Shown here in pieces: positions 26,471-33,629 of a stretch of DNA of 35,387 nt. Positions within the stretch are counted from its first letter, which is position 1. The number at the start of each line of letters is the position of its first letter. Source of the stretch: Acidobacteriota bacterium (GTDB taxonomy: Bacteria > Acidobacteriota > Terriglobia > Acidiferrales > UBA7541). The position numbers and the translations under genes were made by a program. Location: assembly GCA_021812285.1 (NCBI GenBank), contig JAKAOH010000014.1:1-35387 (forward strand). Reading direction: 5' to 3'. The notes under the pieces were generated by a model. It saw nothing but the letters and a program-made list of their open reading frames with translations, had not been told where the DNA came from and did not search any database.

Positions 26471-26989
26471 ATGGCGCAGGATAACCGTGCGAGGCGATGG
26501 ATGGCGGTCGCCTTTTTAGCGGCAGGCGGCGCGTTCTTCGCTCTCTGGTTCTGGCTGTTTCCCCTTTGGTTGGGCTTTCGCGTCGACCTGGCGGGTGCAG
26601 CGCATTGGCGCTGGCTGGCGGCAATACCCTCCGTTCTGGGATTCTCGGTTGTGCTTCGCTGCGTCTGGGATTTTGCCTGGACAGGGCGAGGCACTCCGGC
26701 CCCGTTTGCTCCGCCGCAGCGACTGGTCGTTGTCGGCTTCTACCGCTACGTCCGCAACCCGATTTACGTTGGCGGCGCGGCAGGCTGGCTCGGCCTTTGG
26801 GTTGTGCTCGGGCACGCGAGCTGGACCGTCGCTGTTATAGCCGTAGCGGCGATGCTGGGCGTCTACCTGTTTGTCGTGTTCTACGAGGAGCCGACGCTGC
26901 GCAAGAAGTTCGGAGCGGACTACGAAGAGTATTGCCGCAACGTGCCCCGCTGGTGCCCGCGCGTCACGGGCTGGCAGAAGCCGCAATGA
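26471..26989 (+). CDS. Isoprenylcysteine carboxyl methyltransferase-family membrane protein
   Basis: The ATG at 26471 is favoured by GGAGAG about 9 nt upstream; 172 residues. It has four to five hydrophobic segments and the C-terminal SAM-binding signature of the ICMT/phospholipid methyltransferase group: FYRYVRNPIYVGG, then FYEEPTLRKKFGADYEEYCRNVPRW. In bacteria such proteins sit in the inner membrane and methylate small lipophilic or thiol substrates; none is identifiable here. The gene stands alone, with a long non-coding stretch downstream where the accessory islet begins. Confidence 0.88.
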   Translation: MAQDNRARRWMAVAFLAAGGAFFALWFWLFPLWLGFRVDLAGAAHWRWLAAIPSVLGFSVVLRCVWDFAWTGRGTPAPFAPPQRLVVVGFYRYVRNPIYVGGAAGWLGLWVVLGHASWTVAVIAVAAMLGVYLFVVFYEEPTLRKKFGADYEEYCRNVPRWCPRVTGWQKPQ

Positions 26990-27583
26990 TATACCCATTC
27001 GCGGGGAACCAGCTTCGCCGATGAAGGGAGTCCGCGGGTCAGTCGCGTGGCCTCCGCCTCGGTTCACTCATCCATCACCTGATCAAAGGCCACGCGAAGT
27101 TCGCCCGCCAAACCCTCCCCCCGGCGAGCTAGCTGTATTCGTCAGGCATCATCCCTTGCAGGTATAGCCTAGCCAGCAAGTTCGCGAACTCGTTCGGCGA
27201 GTGTCTTGCTCGGGAAGCTGGGGGGCATGGGGCAACAGCGGGACCACACCCTAGGTGAGCCAGTTTCCCCTTGCACCGGCTCAGGGGAGAGCCTCGCAAG
27301 CCCTCGGGCCTAACGTGGGAACCTCTTAGTGCATAGCCCCGACGAGCCAGAACGGGGTCACGCATGCCGACCGCTCGTCTGACGAGGAAGAAATCGAACG
27401 AGGCCCGCGCCGGCAACCACAGGCGCGACGACGCGCAACGGCACGCCGCACAGGGATGGCGGCCCGCCATGCGTCGCCTCCCGCGAACGCCTTTGCACCA
27501 CCTGTGAAGTATGTTACGGTTCTTGGGCGCTTTGACCCGGCGGGCTCACCTATACTCACATTTGCCGCAGACTAGAAAACCCA
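26990..27583 (+). other. 594-bp non-coding region carrying a structured RNA candidate
   Basis: Between the ICMT-family gene and the DUF262 gene there is no convincing coding sequence. 26990-27160 shows nothing I recognise. 27175-27386 holds the structured element described separately. 27387-27583 contains a 47-codon open frame (ATG 27364, stop 27505-27507) of Arg-rich, low-complexity sequence that I do not accept as a gene, and a -10-like TATACT at 27551-27556, 27 nt before the DUF262 start. Confidence 0.5.
27175..27386 (+). ncRNA. Structured RNA candidate resembling HEARO/omega RNA of IscB systems, orphan
   Basis: Pairings seen: AGCAAG/CTTGCT (27175-27180 with 27205-27210) enclosing ACTCG/CGAGT (27188-27202) with a TTCGG loop. 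GGGAAGCTGG with CCAGTTTCCC (27212-27221 with 27260-27269) makes 10 bp with one G-T. TGAGCC/GGCTCA (27256-27261 with 27278-27283) competes with part of that stem, as in a pseudoknot or switch. CCCCG/CGGGG spans 27337-27357, and CTCG/CGAG spans 27374-27386. Between them is unpaired GCCTAACGTGGGAACCTCTT and TAG. The CTAAC-GGGAACCTCTTAG block and overall order resemble what I remember of HEARO (IscB omega RNA) sequences. No IscB frame follows, so this would be a solitary copy or an element remnant. Orientation is inferred from that resemblance. Confidence 0.5.
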
Positions 27584-29071
27584 ATGAAGATGCGGACCAA
27601 GACACGGGCAATCGACAAGGTATACAAGAGGCGCGACCGGTACGAGGTCCCCGACTGGCAACGCCAAGAGGTATGGAGTCGCCCGAAGAAGCAGAACCTG
27701 ATCGATTCCATCCTGAGGGGCTGGAAACTCCCAAAATTCTATTTCCTAAGGGCCTCAGCCGACCCGGAATCTTACGAAGTCGTGGATGGCCAGCAGCGCC
27801 TGGTCACGATCTGGGAGTTTTTTGAAGACGAGCTCCCCCTCGCTGACGAAACGGCAAAGGATTTCGGGGGAACACTTTACAGCAAATTGCCGGACAGCGT
27901 TGTGGATGCCTTCGACGACTATGAGATCGAGTTTGACGAGATAGAGGACGCAACAGAGGAAGAAGTGAAGGAGTTCTTCCAGCGGCTCCAAGAGGGTCTC
28001 CCGCTGACCAGCGCTGAGAAGCTGAACTCCGTCCATAGCAACCTAAGAGACTACCTTGTCAAATTGACGAAGCACTCGTTCTTCAAAAAGGCCAGTGCAT
28101 CGGACAGGCGCTACGGCCACTTCGATATATTGGCGAAGGTCGCTGCAATCGAGATCGACGGGATCGGCGTTGGGCTGCGGTACGACGATTTGCGCGCCGT
28201 TCTGGAGAGCCAGTCGCAATTTTCGCCAGCCTCGAATGTGGCTAAGCGAATGAGGGCGGCTCTTGATTTTGTGGATTTTGGCTTCGATGAGTCGACCGGC
28301 CGGCTACTGCGCAACCGGACGGTAGTTCAGTCCCTCCTGACCTTTGTCTGCAGGCTCATGCAGGCAAATAAAACTAGTGGCACTGAACAACAGGTGTGCA
28401 AATTCTTCGTAGCCTTTCTGGAGGAGCTCAACAGGCAGGTCGAGCTGGGCCAAGGAGCCACAGATCCGGAATATCTTGAGTTCCAACGGACCGTTAACGC
28501 CAACATAAAGGACGGCGCACGAATCCGCCAAAGGACGCTCCTAAGAAAATTCCTTTCCTCCGACCCAGGATGCGCCGGGATGCTCGACCCCACGGCAATT
28601 GCTGAAAGCGGAGTGAGAGCATCAGTGGCATCCGACGCAAAGGAGCTTGTAGCCTTGGTCGGCAGAATCAACGAGGCGTACTCCGCGCAGCACGGCGAGG
28701 ACCTGTTTAAGGCCACAAACAAGACCGCGCAGGCGCAGTCCAGCATCGGGAGAGTTGTCGAGAATTTCGAGCAGTACAGGACCTTTATAGGAGAACTGTA
28801 CTTCCTGTTCTGGGAGAGCACGGGGACGCGGCTAGACGGGAGGGTCCCCAGCTCGTTCGTTGACGTGAACCTCCTTCGTACGGGGCTCGAGCATGACGTG
28901 GACCATGGGAAGGCGCAGAAAATAAAAGCCAAAAGAAAGAAAATTGGAGAGATTTTCCAAAAGTACGCGGGATCGCCCTCGCCCGCTGGCCTAGCTCCCG
29001 AACGATTTGTCATCGTGCAGGCCAATATTCTGGCCGCACTCAAGCACGACCTGCGCCAGTTGAGGCCCTGA
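27584..29071 (+). CDS. DUF262 (ParB-like fold) protein, possible defence gene
   Basis: The 495-residue protein has the DUF262 core at the N-terminus: YEVPDWQRQEVWSRPKKQNLIDSIL (residues 20-44), then VVDGQQRLVTI with the signature DGQQR (68-72), and a helical LTSAEKLNSV segment. DUF262 is a nucleotide-binding domain shared with GmrS-type restriction enzymes and other phage-defence proteins. The usual C-terminal DUF1524/HNH nuclease is absent; residues 230-495 are helical, with a Lys-rich stretch (KIKAKRKKIGEI). The coding sequence is visibly richer in A and T than its neighbours, suggesting transfer. No partner gene is adjacent. The Shine-Dalgarno sequence is weak, and a second Met at codon 3 could also start it. 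Confidence 0.85.
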   Translation: MKMRTKTRAIDKVYKRRDRYEVPDWQRQEVWSRPKKQNLIDSILRGWKLPKFYFLRASADPESYEVVDGQQRLVTIWEFFEDELPLADETAKDFGGTLYSKLPDSVVDAFDDYEIEFDEIEDATEEEVKEFFQRLQEGLPLTSAEKLNSVHSNLRDYLVKLTKHSFFKKASASDRRYGHFDILAKVAAIEIDGIGVGLRYDDLRAVLESQSQFSPASNVAKRMRAALDFVDFGFDESTGRLLRNRTVVQSLLTFVCRLMQANKTSGTEQQVCKFFVAFLEELNRQVELGQGATDPEYLEFQRTVNANIKDGARIRQRTLLRKFLSSDPGCAGMLDPTAIAESGVRASVASDAKELVALVGRINEAYSAQHGEDLFKATNKTAQAQSSIGRVVENFEQYRTFIGELYFLFWESTGTRLDGRVPSSFVDVNLLRTGLEHDVDHGKAQKIKAKRKKIGEIFQKYAGSPSPAGLAPERFVIVQANILAALKHDLRQLRP

Positions 29072-29472
29072 CCACCCGCGAGACCCCGGCCCCGCGACGG
29101 GGATGGCCTTGGGCGGGGACTTTGGCTAGGCCTGCGATGTGCGGGGTCGAGCGTGGCCATTACGACGGCGGACAGCACGCGCCCATCCAGCCGCAGGCGA
29201 GCCACGCGTTCGCACCCGAGGCTCGACTTCCCCTGAGACGCGCCCGGCCCGGCACGCGGACGATCGGCCAACCGACCGGGTCTGCACACCAGCCAGGGAT
29301 CCCCGTTGCGGCGCCCAGGGCAAGCGAACCAAGAGCCCCCGCCAGCGAGCAAACTTTCACGGCCCACGCGCAAGCGGACGACCTGGCCGCGCGCGAACTA
29401 TCGGCCCCACCACGTAGACCCTCCCGTTGCACGCAAACCCGTTTCCTCCGAAACTGGCTTGGGAGAACGAAA
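29072..29472. other. 401-bp GC-rich non-coding region after the DUF262 gene
   Basis: A hairpin CCCCG/CGGGG at 29090-29102, extendable by GGCC pairs, lies about 20 nt after the DUF262 stop and may end its transcript although no T-run follows. The rest is very GC-rich. Overlapping open frames on both strands look like composition artefacts. It may mark the right edge of the islet. Confidence 0.4.
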
Positions 29473-30129
29473 ATGTCGCCAAGACCAACCGTTACGCGTT
29501 CGGCGCTCAAACGCCATCGCCTGCAATGCCAGATCTGCCGCCGCGCCGATTGCGCCGAAATCGAGCAGGAATATCTCGATTGGACGAGCCCGCGCCAAAT
29601 CGCCGCGGCATTCAAGCTCGGCAGTTATCGCGCTCTCTACCGTCACATACATGCACTGGGCCTCTTCGAAGCTCGCACCGTCCGCATGCGTCTCTCGCTC
29701 GATCGCATCGCCGAGCGCGTCAGCGAAATCCCTCCCGCTCCCACCGTCGTCCTGGGCGCCATCCGCCTCGCTCTCCAGGTCGACGAAAAGCGGGCGGAAG
29801 CCGAAGCGAAAGCAGCCGCCGCAATCGCCCCACCCCGAAATCGCGATCTCCAAGTAGCGTTGGACGGTTTCCCGCGCACCAACGCCGCAACTCCCAACCC
29901 GCCCGCGCCCGTCCCCGAAGTCCACGCAGAAGAGGCCCAAAAAGTGACACCCTGCAAAAATGATCCCGCTGAAACAAAACCAGATATCGCCGCCGATGCT
30001 CGACCACCTGTGACACCCTGCCGCGCCGTTTCCCAACCGCTCGCGCGCCCTCTTTTCGCCCGCCTCCCGCGACGCAAAGCCCGGCTTGCGCGCACAACAA
30101 TCCTTGCATCCCACGACGCCATGTCGTAG
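29473..30129 (+). CDS. Cys-rich helix-turn-helix-like protein with disordered tail
   Basis: The ATG at 29473 has GGGAGAACGAAA upstream; 218 residues. Residues about 12-75 read HRLQCQICRRADCAEIEQEYLDW, followed by SPRQIAAAFKLGSYRALYRHIHALGLF. This is a small CxxC...C zinc-ribbon-like element joined to a helix-turn-helix segment. I associate this arrangement with many hypothetical proteins of Acidobacteriota, but I cannot name a family. A second helix (RMRLSLDRIAERVSEI) and an Ala/Glu coiled stretch follow. The last 90 residues are Pro/Ala-rich with two VTPC motifs, probably disordered. A role in DNA binding is inferred only. The stop lies nine bases before the first hairpin repeat element. Confidence 0.68.
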   Translation: MSPRPTVTRSALKRHRLQCQICRRADCAEIEQEYLDWTSPRQIAAAFKLGSYRALYRHIHALGLFEARTVRMRLSLDRIAERVSEIPPAPTVVLGAIRLALQVDEKRAEAEAKAAAAIAPPRNRDLQVALDGFPRTNAATPNPPAPVPEVHAEEAQKVTPCKNDPAETKPDIAADARPPVTPCRAVSQPLARPLFARLPRRKARLARTTILASHDAMS

Positions 30130-30138
30130 AGAAATAGT

Positions 30139-30273
30139 GTCGTGTCCCGAAAGCAACCGGCATTTGTTTGCGGGGGTCGGAGCTTCAGCTCCGACATTCA
30201 ACCCGCTGACAAGTCAGGGGTTTCAACCCCTGAAGCTGTCCGGGGCACTTTGCAGTTATTTCCGGGACGTGAC
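30139..30273 (+). repeat. REP/MITE-like element, copy 1
   Basis: About 135 bp shared with 31067-31200 in the same orientation; the longest identical run is about 34 bp. It contains two hairpins: GTCGGAGC-TTCA-GCTCCGAC (30176-30195) and CAGGGG-TTTCAA-CCCCTG (30215-30232). The ends are imperfect inverted repeats (GTCGTGTCCCGAAA and TTTCCGGGACGTGAC), which suggests a small non-autonomous mobile element. It lies between the Cys-rich gene and the glucokinase gene. Confidence 0.8.
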
Positions 30274-30318
30274 AATAGTCGCACGCACAAGAGCCCGCAC
30301 GAGCGGAGGCGCCCAGTG

Positions 30319-31065
30319 ATGGAAGCTTCACCGAAGAAGCCGGAAAAAATCCTGGTGATTGACGTCGGCGGAACGCACGTGAAAGTGCTCGCCACCGGCC
30401 GGCGCGAGCCCCGCAAATTCGACTCGGGGCCGAAACTGACGGCGAGCGAAATGGTGAAGGGCGTGAAGAAAATCACGAGCGGCTGGAAATACGGCGCCGT
30501 CTCGATCGGTTATCCCGGCCCGGTGATTTCCGGAAAGCCGCTGCACGATCCGGCCAACCTGGGCAAGGGATGGGTGGGATTCAATTTTCAAAAAGCGTTC
30601 GGCTGCCCGGTGAAACTCGTGAACGACGCCGCGATGCAGGCGCTCGGCAGCTATCATGGCGGACGAATGCTGTTTCTGGGACTCGGGACCGGGCTCGGCT
30701 CGGCGATGATCGTCGAGGGCGTTCCGCAGCCCATGGAACTGGCGCACCTGCCGTATCGAAAGCGAAAAACCTACGAGGATTATCTGGGCCTGCGCGGACT
30801 CAAGCGCCTGGGAAAAAAGAAATGGCGGAAACGCGTCGAGGACGTGGTGAACCGGCTCTACGCCGCGCTCGAGCCCGATTACATCGTCCTCGGTGGCGGA
30901 AACGTGAAGGAATTGAAAACCCTGCCGCCGAAAACGGAACCGGGCGCGAATGAAAACGCCTTTCTCGGCGGCTTTCGCCTGTGGGATCCCGCAGCGAAGG
31001 GGTTGGTGTCGCGCGTTTCGGGCGCGGGCGGCGGCAAAGGCGGATCGCAGGCCGCTCCTCGCTAG
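30319..31065 (+). CDS. ppgK: Polyphosphate glucokinase-like ROK kinase
   Basis: The ATG at 30319 is chosen because GGAGG lies upstream and because the longer frame begins inside the repeat element. 248 residues, a typical PpgK length. Motifs: VIDVGGTHVKVLA (phosphate-1), SIGYPGPV, GWVGFNF, VNDAAMQALGSY (sugar-binding/catalytic Asp in ND), FLGLGTGLGSAMI (phosphate-2) and YIVLGGGNV near the end. PpgK phosphorylates glucose with polyphosphate or ATP in the cytoplasm, feeding glycolysis. This suits a neighbourhood with exported GH31 and similar enzymes. An ATP-using ROK sugar kinase is an alternative. The gene is bracketed by the two repeat copies. Confidence 0.85.
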   Translation: MEASPKKPEKILVIDVGGTHVKVLATGRREPRKFDSGPKLTASEMVKGVKKITSGWKYGAVSIGYPGPVISGKPLHDPANLGKGWVGFNFQKAFGCPVKLVNDAAMQALGSYHGGRMLFLGLGTGLGSAMIVEGVPQPMELAHLPYRKRKTYEDYLGLRGLKRLGKKKWRKRVEDVVNRLYAALEPDYIVLGGGNVKELKTLPPKTEPGANENAFLGGFRLWDPAAKGLVSRVSGAGGGKGGSQAAPR

Positions 31066-31066
31066 C

Positions 31067-31200
31067 GTCGTGTCCCCAAAATAAGCGGCACTTGTTTGCG
31101 GGGGTCGGAGCTTCAGCTCCGACATCAAAAGCTGCGATATCAAGGGGCTTCAGCCCCTGAAGCTGCCCGGGGCATTTTGCAGTTGTTCCTCGGATATGCC
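31067..31200 (+). repeat. REP/MITE-like element, copy 2
   Basis: Directly repeated partner of 30139-30273, starting two bases after the glucokinase stop. It retains both hairpins (GTCGGAGC-TTCA-GCTCCGAC and AGGGGCTTCAGCCCCT) and the CATTTTGCAGTTGTTCC tail, but the outer inverted repeat is degraded at its 3' end. It may also serve as the transcription end of the glucokinase gene and of the convergent phosphatase gene. Confidence 0.8.
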
Positions 31201-31214
31201 GCCAGACGCAGGCT

Positions 31215-31991
31215 TCAGAAGAACCAGAACCGCTTCCGCCGCTTTTCGGCCATTGTGACCGCGCCCGAAGGTTCGGGCGTCCACGGCAGCGGCCGGCCCT
31301 CGAACGCCGCAAGTGGATTTTCGCGGCAAAGCGCCTGCGCCACTTGCTCGCCGCGCAATTCGGCCACGCGATCGAAAGCCGCGCGCAAACCGGGTGGACG
31401 GCTGGAGGTATTGTGCGCGTCGCTCGCCAGAATGTGGATGCGGTCGGTCGCGAGCCACTGCTCAGCAATCTGCTGCGCGTTGGGGCCGAACCGGCCGAGC
31501 AGCGCTCCGGCCGTCACCTGAATCGCGCAGCCCCGGCTCACCCATTTATCGAGCCAATCCGTATGCCGGCGCAGAATCCGGTTGCGCTCGGGATGCGTGA
31601 TGATCGGCGTGATGCCCGCGAGTTGCATCGAGTGGAACGTATCGTCGATCGTGGGCGGAATCGCGAAATCGGCGAATTCCACCAGCAGATAGCCCTTCGA
31701 ATTGATCGTGTAGATTTCCGGCCGGCGAACGATATCCTGCAAATTTTCGAAACTCAAATGAAAATCGCACGCCCGCCCGAGCGTCACCTTGTCCCCGATG
31801 ATTCCACTCACTTCCGCGAGCCGCTCGCCGACCAGCATGGGATCGAGCGCGAAACGCGGGCTGGCGTGCGGCGTGGCGACGATGTGCGTCGTGCCGTCGG
31901 CCACCGCCATCGCCACCATTTCGAGCGTCATTTCGAGCGTTCCCGGCCCGTCGTCCAGGCCGGGCAGCAAATGAAAATGAATATCAACCAT
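31215..31991 (-). CDS. PHP-family protein tyrosine phosphatase (CpsB/YwqE type)
   Basis: The start at 31991 places the metal motif at the N-terminus (VDIHFHLLPGLDDGP), as in CpsB, and discards 80 upstream residues without features; 258 residues. Further PHP motifs: IVATPHASPRF, CDFHLSFENL, LLVEFADF, THPERNRIL and ILASDAHNTSSRPP. CpsB enzymes are manganese-dependent phosphatases that remove phosphate from tyrosine kinases controlling capsule or exopolysaccharide chain length. No such kinase or polymer gene is in the window, so its partner must be elsewhere. The stop is 14 bp from the second repeat copy. Confidence 0.9.
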   Translation of the reverse strand: MVDIHFHLLPGLDDGPGTLEMTLEMVAMAVADGTTHIVATPHASPRFALDPMLVGERLAEVSGIIGDKVTLGRACDFHLSFENLQDIVRRPEIYTINSKGYLLVEFADFAIPPTIDDTFHSMQLAGITPIITHPERNRILRRHTDWLDKWVSRGCAIQVTAGALLGRFGPNAQQIAEQWLATDRIHILASDAHNTSSRPPGLRAAFDRVAELRGEQVAQALCRENPLAAFEGRPLPWTPEPSGAVTMAEKRRKRFWFF

Positions 31992-32414
31992 GGCCACTCG
32001 CGAGCATAACGCAGTGTGGCGACCGAGCTCAATTGCATGGGACGAACGCGTCACGTTACGGCAAAGGCGTTTGGCCGAAAATTTGCAAATACTAAGAAAC
32101 GGCTGGCGAAAAACTCTTGCCCCATAATGGGACACAAGTTTCGCCGGCCAAAACAAGACACCCTGCAATTTACACCGGTAACCGCGCGGAAGCCCGCAGC
32201 GACCAAGCGGAAACCGAGTGGACGACAACACGACACCGGCGGCGGCGGAGCGGACACCCCGCCGCCGGGCTTTCCCCGCAGCGATTCTTGCGATCCGCGA
32301 TTACCGGCGCGAATATCCACACTGAAACAGTTTGCTCCATCCAGGAGCCGCTCCGGAACAGCCCCTAAAACCACTCTCTTGGGCTCGGGCCGGGCTGGTG
32401 GTAGCATCGCGGCC
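31992..32414. other. 423-bp divergent intergenic region with a strong hairpin
   Basis: No gene is supported. A perfect 10-bp inverted repeat CCGGCGGCGG (32236-32245) and CCGCCGCCGG (32259-32268) has a 13-nt loop. A dyad CCCAT-A-ATGGG occurs near 32122. GACACCCTGCAA near 32158 also occurs inside the Cys-rich gene tail at about 29945. No promoter is clear. Confidence 0.4.
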
Positions 32415-33356
32415 ATGCGCAGCCAAAGAATTCTTCTCGTTTCCCTGAGCGTCCTGCTCGTTTCGTCGCTGTTGCCCGCGGCGCAGAAGCCGCTTTTCAC
32501 GCTCCATGAGGTTGGCAAAGGCATATGGGCGGCGATTTCGCCTGATCGCAGCAAAGCGGGAGCGAACGCGGGATTCGTCATCGGCGATAACGGCGTTGCC
32601 GTGATTGATTCGTTTCAGAATGTGGCCGCGGCAAAGGAACTCCTGGCGGCGATTCGCCGGCGCACCAATCTGCCGATCCGCTTTCTGGTGAACACGCATT
32701 ATCACCTGGACCACATGACCGGGAACGGCGTTTTCGCCGACGCGGGCGCCGTGATTGTGGCCAATCGCAACGTGCGCGCCTGGGCGCGCACCGACAACCT
32801 GAAATTTTTTGGGCCGCATCCCACGGCGGCCGAGCGCGAATGGGTGAAGTCGCTGGTGCTGCCCAGCGTCACGTACCGCAGCGGCATCGCTCTCTATCTG
32901 GGCAAACGCGAACTGATCGTGCGGCACCTGCCAGGGCATACGGGCAGCGATTCCATCATCGCCGTGCCCGATGCGAACGTGGTCTTCACCGGCGATCTGC
33001 TGTGGGGCCATCATCTGCCGAACCTGATCGACGCCTCGACGGACAAATGGATCGAAACGCTGGATACGCTCGGGCGAGACTATCCCACGGCGACCTTCGT
33101 TCCCGGCCACGGCCGCATATCGCACCGTGCAGGCCTCTTGGCGTTTCGCGGATATCTGGTGGCGCTGCGGCGGGACATTGCGCTCGGCTTGCAGCAGGGC
33201 AAATCGGGTGACGCGCTGGTGGACGCGGTGCGGCCGGAGCTCGAACGGGAATACGGAACCTGGGGATTTTTCGCTTATTTCGCGAAGCCGGACATTCTGT
33301 ATACGGCCGAAGAACTAGAAGGGAAAAAGAAGCTGCCGGGCGGGCGAGTGAATTAG
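32415..33356 (+). CDS. Secreted metallo-beta-lactamase-fold hydrolase
   Basis: The ATG at 32415 begins a signal peptide (LLVSLSVLLVSSLLPAAQ), whereas the open frame upstream is featureless; 313 residues. The MBL metal site is complete in its first part: NTHYHLDHMTGN with His95, His97, Asp99 and His100. It continues with LPGHTGSDSI, VVFTGDLLWGHH and FVPGHG. Export of an MBL-fold enzyme resembles subclass B3-like or quinoprotein-associated hydrolases. A role in beta-lactam resistance cannot be claimed, because the family covers many hydrolases. The C-terminal 70 residues are helical. It is divergent from the phosphatase gene. Confidence 0.85.
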   Translation: MRSQRILLVSLSVLLVSSLLPAAQKPLFTLHEVGKGIWAAISPDRSKAGANAGFVIGDNGVAVIDSFQNVAAAKELLAAIRRRTNLPIRFLVNTHYHLDHMTGNGVFADAGAVIVANRNVRAWARTDNLKFFGPHPTAAEREWVKSLVLPSVTYRSGIALYLGKRELIVRHLPGHTGSDSIIAVPDANVVFTGDLLWGHHLPNLIDASTDKWIETLDTLGRDYPTATFVPGHGRISHRAGLLAFRGYLVALRRDIALGLQQGKSGDALVDAVRPELEREYGTWGFFAYFAKPDILYTAEELEGKKKLPGGRVN

Positions 33357-33412
33357 CGATTCGCGCCGAGCGGCAGGGCGGTGGATCATCGAGGGCAAGC
33401 AGGCGGTGAAGC

Positions 33413-33442
33413 CTGACACCTCCAACATAAGTTTGCTATGCT
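33413..33442 (+). promoter_or_regulatory. Candidate promoter of the TauE/SafE-DUF1634 operon
   Basis: CTGACA (33413-33418), five of six -35 bases, is followed after 18 bp by TATGCT (33437-33442). The start codon is about 190 nt downstream, so the transcript would have a long leader. Confidence 0.45.
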
Positions 33443-33453
33443 GGTGAATTCAT

Positions 33454-33489
33454 CCGCTGCCGGAAACCGGATTACGCGGGCGGCAGCGG
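33454..33489 (+). other. Inverted repeat in the leader of the permease gene
   Basis: CCGCTGCCG (33454-33462) and CGGCAGCGG (33481-33489) form a perfect 9-bp stem with an 18-nt loop, beginning just after the promoter. No known riboswitch core was recognised. It could stabilise the messenger or respond to a regulator. Confidence 0.4.
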
Positions 33490-33629
33490 AGGCGTTGGCG
33501 GAAATTCCCAAAGATCCCGGGGCAGACCGAGTCAGCTGGAAGCTGAGCAGGCGGATACACCCAAGCGGGGCGAGTGCCGCGGTGTTCTTGCACTGAGCGC
33601 AGCCTCGGTCCGCAGTTCGTGAAAGGCCG

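Noticed and set aside
27364-27507. 47-codon frame beginning MPTARLTRKKS as a remnant of an IscB N-terminus
   Set aside because: Only a loose likeness to the MPT.PARAR start of IscB; the rest is Arg-rich low complexity and stops early.
29126-29373. Open frames on the minus strand right of the DUF262 gene
   Set aside because: Arg/Gly/Ser-rich, no family motif or start signal; overlapping frames on both strands point to a composition artefact.
33438-33596. 52-codon small open frame in the leader of the permease gene
   Set aside because: No ribosome-binding site, and its ATG overlaps the proposed -10 box; the hairpin explains the region better.
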